This document shows positions 1-5,519 of a DNA stretch of 9,141 bases, piece after piece (position 1 is the stretch's first letter; each line of letters opens with the position of its first letter). Position numbers and translations under genes: made by a program. Location: the NCBI GenBank assembly GCA_026389735.1, contig JAPLHH010000165.1:1-9141 (forward strand), given 5' to 3'. The notes beneath the pieces are model-generated. The model ran no database searches. It had not been told where the DNA came from and worked only from the letters and a program-made list of their open reading frames with translations. This stretch comes from Chloroflexota bacterium. GTDB lineage: Bacteria; Chloroflexota; Dehalococcoidia; GIF9; UBA5620.

Positions 1-952
1 AACGCTTAAGATAATCTTGGGATAACTGAGCCAAGGTTGGAAGTCCTCTTCTAGCCCCAATTTCACTGATGGCAAAGCTGGCCATTATATCTCCAAGCAA
101 TCCGCATTCTTCAAGCCTCTTGCTTCTAAGAAAACCGAAAAGAAAGCCGGCAGCAAAGGCATCTCCGGCACCGGTGGTCTCCAACGGGGATTTTGGGCTT
201 CCTTTTTCAGACTCAACCTCATATTCTTTTTCCCCGTCACAGATATGGGCTGTAACCATCCCGTCTTTGCCCTTAGCTATACCCTTGCCCAAAGTTATGA
301 CAACAATCCGGCAACCTAGTTTTACAAGTTCTCGAGCCCCAACTCTGAAACCCTCGCCTGTCAGTCGCTCGATTTCCTCACGGTTCATAAAAACGATATA
401 GGTTCTTTCCAGCAAAGGAACTAAGGCTTTCAGACCTCTAGCCACATAGAACATTCCGGGAGCTAGACTGACCTTTACCGAATTTAACAGTTTCTTCGTT
501 ACGTCAACTTGAAGGTTAAACTGCTTGTCATCGGCGAAGGAAGACAGATGAACCATCTGAGCCTGGTTTAAATAGGCTAAATCTATATCCTCAGGACCGA
601 GCAGGTTATTAGCCCCGGGGGATACATGTATTGCTCGTCCCCCCAGCCTATCGCTGAGGCAGACTGTTGAGCCTGTCTTTACTTCCTGTTTGATTCGAAT
701 TCGACTAGTATCTACAGCAACAGCCTTGAAATCCTTGATAAGCTCCTCCCCATCATCGTCAATGCCAACAGCGCCAACAAATCCTGCTTTAACGCCCAGT
801 TTAGCCAAACCGTAAATAGTATTAGCCGCTGAGCCGCCCGGGAGAGATTCAAAACCCCTTACCAACTGCTCCCCATTAACAACAATCTCATCGACCTGAT
901 ACAGGCGGTCGATGTTCATTGCCCCAAAGCCAACTATACCAAGCGAAGCCAT
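1..952 (-). CDS. PfkB/ribokinase-family sugar or nucleoside kinase (3' end cut by window edge)
   Basis: ATP-dependent kinase of the PfkB/ribokinase superfamily, expected to phosphorylate a sugar or nucleoside in the cytoplasm; the substrate cannot be read from the sequence. The frame is open for 317 codons from ATG at 952 to the window edge with no stop, so the C-terminus is missing, probably only slightly since relatives run about 300-330 residues. The N-terminal substrate-binding glycine motif PGGSAANT lies at 38-45, the NxxE motif as NREE at 190-193, and the second PfkB signature with the anion hole and catalytic base as TTGAGDAFAAGF at 259-270, with base D264. Translation shows no frameshift. 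It starts 6 bases after the HAD gene's TGA, with only a weak upstream AGG, so it is probably coupled to that gene as the last visible gene of the operon. Family assignment is secure; ribokinase, nucleoside kinase or another sugar kinase all remain possible. Confidence 0.9.
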   Translation of the reverse strand, partial: MASLGIVGFGAMNIDRLYQVDEIVVNGEQLVRGFESLPGGSAANTIYGLAKLGVKAGFVGAVGIDDDGEELIKDFKAVAVDTSRIRIKQEVKTGSTVCLSDRLGGRAIHVSPGANNLLGPEDIDLAYLNQAQMVHLSSFADDKQFNLQVDVTKKLLNSVKVSLAPGMFYVARGLKALVPLLERTYIVFMNREEIERLTGEGFRVGARELVKLGCRIVVITLGKGIAKGKDGMVTAHICDGEKEYEVESEKGSPKSPLETTGAGDAFAAGFLFGFLRSKRLEECGLLGDIMASFAISEIGARRGLPTLAQLSQDYLKR

Positions 953-958
953 GTGAAT

Positions 959-1945
959 TCAGCCTAGTGCCGCTGCCTCTTCTCGAACAGTACGGCGAAT
1001 TCTTTTGTGAATATCGAGAGGAGCCGTAATATCCTCAATCCCAGCTAGCCAGTGAAAGTGCTCTCTATCACCGTTCCCGCCAGCCTTTTCTTTTCCCTTG
1101 ACCAGCTTTTCTACCGCTGAGCGTTTACCTTTCTTCCAACCTTCCATGACAGGCCACAGGTCATAAATATGTGTGGATGCCAGGCCTATAGTAGCGTAGG
1201 GTAGTGCATACTCGTTAGCATTGAAAGCAATAGCCAGACCCCCAGCCTGGTCAACAGCCTCAAGCATCTTGAAGTCGGTAATACTATCACCCACCACTAC
1301 CCAGTTTGACAAAGGTTGACCTTTTGCTTGAGCAAAACGTTTTAGCGCTTCTACCTTGCGCTGTCCTCCCACAGGTCTCACCTGCTTCAGGAGTGAACCC
1401 AGATTGGTCTTAGGCAATTCTTTCCAGTAAAAGCGATCAAGTTGTTTCTTGATCCAGTCGTCATCAACTAATAGAGCGCTCAAAATATCTCTCTCTATCG
1501 CTTCCAAAGGGCGAAAATCTTCTTTATTTAACATCTGGGAGATTTTATCTAAAGGGAAGGAAGTACAGGCAACATTTTGAGAAAAGATATTTAACCTGTG
1601 TGCTATATGCAAAGCATATTGCTCATAGCTGGTGCTGATGCAGAATACGTTCCAACCCTGGGCACTGAGACGAGAGACCAGTGCCGCAGTTCCACCAGTT
1701 AAGGTTGCCTTTCTCGCTAGGGTGGAAATGTCTCTCTCCTTTATCTTATGATAGACCAAGAACGGTGCAATAAGAGCCAAAGTATCACCGGGCTCGTAGC
1801 CTGTTTTACCTTCTAGAGTTAATAAATCATCATATCGACTGATGATCTCGAAAAGTTTGCCGCCACCAGGGAAAAGCTTCATAAGCTCATAGGCATTGTC
1901 CTGAGTAGCTAACGGACCTTCAAGGTCAAAGCAGATTACACTCAT
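959..1945 (-). CDS. HAD-superfamily hydrolase with DxE nucleophile motif (EhaR/COG4030-like)
   Basis: Predicted cytoplasmic phosphatase or phosphotransferase of 328 residues. HAD motif I is FDLEGPL with nucleophile D7 and E9 at the +2 position; motif II is probably S104 in CISTS; motif III K197 in GGQRKVEA; motif IV is GDSITDF with D220 and D224. Most HAD phosphatases have Asp at +2. The DLEG form is known from ThrH, a phosphoserine phosphatase/phosphoserine:homoserine phosphotransferase. The opening residues through the DNAYE segment also recall the archaeal HAD proteins named EhaR after a hydrogenase cluster; that resemblance is from memory and no hydrogenase genes are present. The region from about 270 to 328 is charged and outside the core fold. 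Its ATG overlaps the stop of the formyltransferase gene as ATGA (1942-1945), indicating translational coupling. HAD membership is clear; the substrate is unknown. Confidence 0.85.
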   Translation of the reverse strand: MSVICFDLEGPLATQDNAYELMKLFPGGGKLFEIISRYDDLLTLEGKTGYEPGDTLALIAPFLVYHKIKERDISTLARKATLTGGTAALVSRLSAQGWNVFCISTSYEQYALHIAHRLNIFSQNVACTSFPLDKISQMLNKEDFRPLEAIERDILSALLVDDDWIKKQLDRFYWKELPKTNLGSLLKQVRPVGGQRKVEALKRFAQAKGQPLSNWVVVGDSITDFKMLEAVDQAGGLAIAFNANEYALPYATIGLASTHIYDLWPVMEGWKKGKRSAVEKLVKGKEKAGGNGDREHFHWLAGIEDITAPLDIHKRIRRTVREEAAALG

Positions 1946-2760
1946 CTCAAGTCCACTGCTCTATCTACTTCATCAGTCAGATCATACCCTGGTATCGGTT
2001 TCCCATAATGGTCAAATATCGTGCCAGCCTTTATTTTAACCTCACCTCGACTGAAGGTTTTCAAGGTCGACACGATAAGCGGGAATTCTCTGGCTAGCCC
2101 ATGCCGGCGGATGAGTTGAAACAGTGCATTGTTTATGCCCTGTTCTTTCTTTATCTTAGCTACAGAGCTATTATCTGTTTCCCGCCAATATCTATCAAAA
2201 GGCTCACCCCTAATGGGAAAAGTGCAATAAGTTATTACCGGCCCCCTGTCCAGTTCCGGCGTTACCAGATGCATCATCACTCCAGATTCTGCAGCGTTAT
2301 CCTCTATTAGCGCCCAGATTACCTCTTGCCAGCTACCTTTAGGCCCTCCAGGAGCTGCTGGATGCAGGTTAATCATATCATATCTTTGGCACATATCTTT
2401 CCCGACGATAAGCATATAGCCAGCAAGCACGCATAAGTCATGTTTGAAGCCCTGCAGCCTCTCCATGACCTCTTTGTCATATTCGAGTCGCCACTTTGGT
2501 AAGGTTTCAGCCTCTGCCTTGTCCGTTATATCCTGCGTAGCCTCAAATTTCTTTGATGAAAAGCAAATCAGCGGAATACGATAGCTTTGAACTAATTCAA
2601 AGAATGAGTCGCTCTGTTTCGCTTCTCCGGGCTCTCGATTGCTGAAGACAAAAGCAATCGTGCCCTCAATTTCACCGGTTTGAACTTTGTGGTAAACAAC
2701 TTGCAGAAGCTGTCTTGCTGCCTCATCCCTGCCGGTGGAAAACCAACCGATGGTCAACAA
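1942..2760 (-). CDS. PurN-like formyltransferase (formyl-THF dependent, substrate unknown)
   Basis: A 272-residue protein of the formyltransferase fold shared by PurN, Fmt and sugar N-formyltransferases, expected to move a formyl group from 10-formyltetrahydrofolate to an amine. The catalytic triad is visible: N131 and H133 in INLHPAAPGG, and D171 in VTPELDRGPVI, matching N106, H108 and D144 of E. coli PurN. The N-terminal half has a Rossmann-like start (TIGWFSTGRDEA) and the motif VLAGYMLIVG at 111-120. It is longer than PurN (about 210 residues), with an extra C-terminal part from about 185, and the loop after the catalytic His (PAAPGGPKGSWQE) differs from PurN's. The start is TTG at 2760 (a second TTG follows), supported by a strong Shine-Dalgarno at 2766-2773. 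With no purine genes nearby, calling it GAR transformylase is uncertain; another amine acceptor is possible. Confidence 0.82.
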   Translation of the reverse strand: MLTIGWFSTGRDEAARQLLQVVYHKVQTGEIEGTIAFVFSNREPGEAKQSDSFFELVQSYRIPLICFSSKKFEATQDITDKAEAETLPKWRLEYDKEVMERLQGFKHDLCVLAGYMLIVGKDMCQRYDMINLHPAAPGGPKGSWQEVIWALIEDNAAESGVMMHLVTPELDRGPVITYCTFPIRGEPFDRYWRETDNSSVAKIKKEQGINNALFQLIRRHGLAREFPLIVSTLKTFSRGEVKIKAGTIFDHYGKPIPGYDLTDEVDRAVDLR

Positions 2761-2765
2761 GGGTA

Positions 2766-2773
2766 CCTCTCCT
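2766..2773 (-). promoter_or_regulatory. Ribosome binding site AGGAGAGG fused to upstream stop codon
   Basis: AGGAGAGG lies 5 bases before the TTG start at 2760 and decides that non-ATG start. Its first two bases are the last two of the TAG stop of the PHP gene (2772-2774), so ribosomes ending on the PHP gene stop on the site that launches the formyltransferase. Confidence 0.75.
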
Positions 2774-3419
2774 AGGACAAGCGCTTCTTCAATCTAACCC
2801 AGGCGCTGACAAAATGAGCAGTCGGGTTTGACTTATTACCGGAAATCTTTCCCTTAGCCAGGGAAGCCAGAAATTCGTCTTTACCATTGAATTCCGGCAT
2901 TTCAACACAGGCATTGCCTATCTCGGAAAGTGTATGAGCGTCGCTGCCGGCACTGGCAAGTTTGCCATATTTCTGTGCTAGCTGCCACGCTCTGGCCGAA
3001 CTACCTGGCGAAAGGCTGCGGGCATTAAAGACCTCGATAATATCAACTTCTGGCATTATATCTTCGAAAACTTGGTTTCTAAAAACTGATAAACGTAACC
3101 TGTCATACGGATGCGGAATGCATACCAGCCCATCCTGAGCTTTGATCTGGGCTACGGTTTCCGTAATGGATAATTTGCTAGGGATCTCCTGGCTAAGAAA
3201 CATCCCGATGACCTCGCCGTCCAAAGTCAGAATTTCCTCACCGACGATAATCGGGAAGGGCGCTATTTCCTTCAGCTTTAGCGCACCTGCAATAGCGTTA
3301 TGGTCAGCTACCGCCAGACAGTTAATGCCGACTTCAAGGCAGCGTGCGATTATCTGCTCCAGAGGCATGGTGCAATCCATAGAATAGGCGGTATGAATAT
3401 GAAGGTCAGCTTTTATCAA
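2772..3419 (-). CDS. PHP-domain metal-dependent phosphoesterase
   Basis: Cytoplasmic metal-dependent hydrolase of the PHP family, 215 residues. All typical metal-binding motifs are present: DLHIHT at 5-10 (H7, H9), ADH at 38-40 (D39, H40), GEE at 60-62, PHP at 102-104 (H103), and GSDAH at 158-162 (D160, H162), consistent with a two- or three-metal site. Known relatives such as RNase AM/YciV (TrpH) act on nucleotide or short RNA phosphoesters; this protein is shorter than those (about 290 residues) and lacks much of their insert. The start must be TTG at 3419, because DLHIHT begins four codons later and an in-frame stop occurs just upstream. The best Shine-Dalgarno (GGAGAGG, 3433-3439) sits a long 13 bases away inside the end of efp, so efficient initiation probably relies on coupling from efp, which stops 4 bases upstream. 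Substrate unknown. Confidence 0.87.
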   Translation of the reverse strand: MIKADLHIHTAYSMDCTMPLEQIIARCLEVGINCLAVADHNAIAGALKLKEIAPFPIIVGEEILTLDGEVIGMFLSQEIPSKLSITETVAQIKAQDGLVCIPHPYDRLRLSVFRNQVFEDIMPEVDIIEVFNARSLSPGSSARAWQLAQKYGKLASAGSDAHTLSEIGNACVEMPEFNGKDEFLASLAKGKISGNKSNPTAHFVSAWVRLKKRLS

Positions 3420-3423
3420 AGAT

Positions 3424-3984
3424 TCAGCTCACCCTCTCCAGATATTCCCCGGTGCGGGTATCTACCTTGATAATGTCACCGTTATTTATGAAAAAGGGTA
3501 CCTTAATAGTAATGCCTGTCTCCAGTTTGGCTGGTTTGCTGCCAGCGGAGGCGGTATCACCCTTGAAGCCGGGGCCTGTCTCCATGACCTTAAGCTCCAC
3601 AGAGACAGGTAATTGTATCCCCATGGATTTGCCTTTATGTGTCAGTATTTCCAAGTTCGACCCGTCTTTCAAATAGTTCAGCGTCTCACCAAGCATTGCC
3701 TTATCAATGGGTATCTGCTCGAAAGTCTTAGTATCCATAAAATGATAAAGGCTGCCATCATTATAAAGGTACTGTACGGGGCGGCGCTCAAGGAAAGCCC
3801 TGGTAAATGTCTCACTGGCCTGGAAGGCGCGTTCAGTAGTATGGCCAGCACGAATATCACGAAGTTTCAGCCGAACCTGTGCTGAGCCTCGCCCCATCTT
3901 AATATGCTGGAAATCAAGAACCTGATACAACTGCCCATCCAGTTCAATAGTTATCCCTCTTTTTAATTCTCCAGCGTCGATCAT
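3424..3984 (-). CDS. efp: Translation elongation factor P
   Basis: EF-P binds between the P and E sites of stalled ribosomes and promotes peptide-bond formation at consecutive prolines. The 186-residue length is normal. The N-terminal KOW-like domain carries DFQHIKMGRGSAQVRLKLRD (24-43); the middle OB domain has VQYLYNDGSLYHFMD (70-84) and VELKVMETGPGFKGDTA (from about 128), followed by the C-terminal domain ending DTRTGEYLERVS. The tip residue of the modification loop is R32 (codon CGA), not the lysine of E. coli K34 or Bacillus K32, so modification, if any, would not be lysine-based; see findings. The ATG at 3984 is preceded by AGGAGG at 3996-4001 that overlaps the TAG stop of pepQ. The pepQ-efp adjacency matches the aroQ-pepQ-efp cluster known in Firmicutes. 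Confidence 0.97.
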   Translation of the reverse strand: MIDAGELKRGITIELDGQLYQVLDFQHIKMGRGSAQVRLKLRDIRAGHTTERAFQASETFTRAFLERRPVQYLYNDGSLYHFMDTKTFEQIPIDKAMLGETLNYLKDGSNLEILTHKGKSMGIQLPVSVELKVMETGPGFKGDTASAGSKPAKLETGITIKVPFFINNGDIIKVDTRTGEYLERVS

Positions 3985-3994
3985 AAGGTGACTA

Positions 3995-4002
3995 CCCTCC
4001 TA
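3995..4002 (-). promoter_or_regulatory. Ribosome binding site TAGGAGGG for efp, containing the pepQ stop codon
   Basis: The pepQ stop TAG (4000-4002) runs directly into GAGGG, making a near-perfect Shine-Dalgarno about 10 bases before the efp ATG at 3984. This is the strongest anti-SD match in the operon and fits the high EF-P levels a cell needs. Confidence 0.75.
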
Positions 4003-5076
4003 ACAAATGTTTGCTATCTTCTCCGCCTTGGTAAGGGCTTTGACTCTGCCATTCTCCATTACAACTGTATCTTCAATTCTAACTCCACCCCAGCCAGCGA
4101 TATAAATTCCAGGCTCTATAGTAAAAACCATGCCATCAATTAGCAAGTCTGAAGAATTAGGCCCAAGCCGTGGTGATTCATGAGCCCCTAAACCAATACC
4201 ATGCCCCAAACCATGACCAAAGGCATCATCATAGCCTGCCTGTTCCACAATCGTTCGGGCTAATCGGTCAGCTTGGGCACCACTCATACCAGCCATAATT
4301 GCAGCCAAAGCGGTTAGTTGTGCACCCAAAACAATATCATAAATTTTAGAAAAAGTCTTGTCTTCATCACCTAGAAAAAAGGTCCGGCTTAAGTCACTGC
4401 AGTAACCATTCACCCGGGCTCCCAAGTCAATCACTACAGGCTCATTTTCAAGAATAACTTTATCAGAGGGCTTGGCATGGGGCAAAGCCGCGTTAGACCC
4501 AGAAGCCACAATAATATCGAAGGGCACGGCTTCACTACCCATCTCTCGGAGGAACCTCTCCAATTCCCAGGCTATTTCCTTTTCACTCACCCCAGGACGG
4601 ATAATCGATTTAGCGTGGTCAAAAGCGGCATCAGCTAGCTTAACTGCCGCAGTTATAAATTTTACTTCTTCAGGTTCTTTTACGACGCGGAGAGATTCCA
4701 CGAGACCGTTGGTCGGAATAAGTTGGGTTTGGTAGTGGTCATCGTCTACCGTTTTAAATAGCTGCTGGTAAATGGCAAAAGGGACCTGGTCAGCTTCAAA
4801 GCCTACTTTTTTGAATCCTAAATCTGAGGCCAATTTGGGTAACCAATTTACTAAGTCGCCCTTCACATGAATGATATCAAAATCCGACGCTTCTTTCTTA
4901 GCTTGCTCTACGTAACGGAAGTCAACGGCTAGAAAAGCATTACTGGATGAAATCAGCAGCCAACCTGTTGAGCCAGTGAAACCGGAAAGATAACGCCTGT
5001 TCTCCGGCTGAGAAACTATGAGAACATCTAATTCCTGTTGTGTCAAACTCTGCCGTAGTCTTTGCAGCCGGCTCAC
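4000..5076 (-). CDS. pepQ: Xaa-Pro dipeptidase/aminopeptidase, M24 family (pita-bread fold)
   Basis: Cytoplasmic dinuclear-metal peptidase that cleaves Xaa-Pro bonds. With a GTG start at 5076 it has 358 residues, the usual size. An N-terminal creatinase-type domain (1 to about 130, with NRRYLSGFTGSTG at 27-39) precedes the M24 catalytic domain. Metal ligands are D217 and D228 (VIDLGARVNGYCSDLSRTF), H292 (HGLGHGIG), E321 (IEPGIY) and E335 (RIEDT); H200 (LPHA) and H299 are the accessory catalytic histidines. The frame stays open upstream to 5196, but that 40-codon extension overlaps aroQ and looks nothing like the family, while GTG 5076 falls 2 bases after the aroQ TAA and just before the conserved start. 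It may be called Xaa-Pro aminopeptidase (PepP) or dipeptidase (PepQ); sequence reading does not separate these firmly. It probably acts with EF-P in proline-rich protein synthesis and recycling only by genomic association. Confidence 0.93.
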   Translation of the reverse strand: MSRLQRLRQSLTQQELDVLIVSQPENRRYLSGFTGSTGWLLISSSNAFLAVDFRYVEQAKKEASDFDIIHVKGDLVNWLPKLASDLGFKKVGFEADQVPFAIYQQLFKTVDDDHYQTQLIPTNGLVESLRVVKEPEEVKFITAAVKLADAAFDHAKSIIRPGVSEKEIAWELERFLREMGSEAVPFDIIVASGSNAALPHAKPSDKVILENEPVVIDLGARVNGYCSDLSRTFFLGDEDKTFSKIYDIVLGAQLTALAAIMAGMSGAQADRLARTIVEQAGYDDAFGHGLGHGIGLGAHESPRLGPNSSDLLIDGMVFTIEPGIYIAGWGGVRIEDTVVMENGRVKALTKAEKIANIC

Positions 5077-5078
5077 TC

Positions 5079-5519
5079 TTACGTCTCTTTCTTCAGTTCT
5101 CCAACTAAAGTTCGCAGCGCCGCAACATACCCCCACCAACCCAACCCACTGATTTGCCCTTTGGCAGTGGGAGTAATCACCGATTTCGCCCGCCATTCCT
5201 CACGAGCATAAATATTAGATAGATGAACCTCAATGACTGGCAACCCACTATCAGCCAAAGCATCCCGTAAGGAAAAACCATAATGGGTGAGTGCTCCGGG
5301 ATTTATGATTATGCCGCTAGCTTGCGAAGAATTCTTCTGGATAAAGTCAATAAGTGCTCCCTCACTGTTGGACTGAAAGCTAACTACATCTACACCCAGG
5401 CTTTCGCCTTCCTTCCTTAAAAGGGCATCAAGCTCTGCCAATGTTTTATCCCCGTAAATGGCTTTATTCCGCTTGCCCAACATGTTAAGGTTCGGTCCGT
5501 TGATAACCATGATTTTCAT
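5079..5519 (-). CDS. aroQ: Type II 3-dehydroquinate dehydratase
   Basis: Third enzyme of the shikimate pathway: converts 3-dehydroquinate to 3-dehydroshikimate by an enolate mechanism, as a cytoplasmic dodecamer in characterised members. The 146-residue length is typical. Visible motifs: NGPNLNMLGKR at 7-17, catalytic Y22 on the flexible lid with R17, N73 in NPGALTH, H79, and EVHLSNIYAREEWR at 97-110 with catalytic H99 and S101. The stretch NPGALTHYGFSLRDAL differs from the usual Y-T-H-T pattern at positions 77 and 80, but no essential residue is missing. ATG at 5519 overlaps the topA TGA as ATGA, with AGGAG at 5527-5531 spaced 7 bases. No other aro gene is in view; the neighbour pepQ follows after 2 bases. 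Confidence 0.97.
   Translation of the reverse strand: MKIMVINGPNLNMLGKRNKAIYGDKTLAELDALLRKEGESLGVDVVSFQSNSEGALIDFIQKNSSQASGIIINPGALTHYGFSLRDALADSGLPVIEVHLSNIYAREEWRAKSVITPTAKGQISGLGWWGYVAALRTLVGELKKET

Noticed and set aside
69..401. 110-codon plus-strand frame at the left edge
   Set aside because: It is antisense to the PfkB kinase, whose frame is intact and carries the family signatures here.
5077..5196. 40-codon upstream extension of pepQ
   Set aside because: It overlaps the end of aroQ, has no family similarity, and a GTG at the correct family start lies 2 bases after the aroQ stop.
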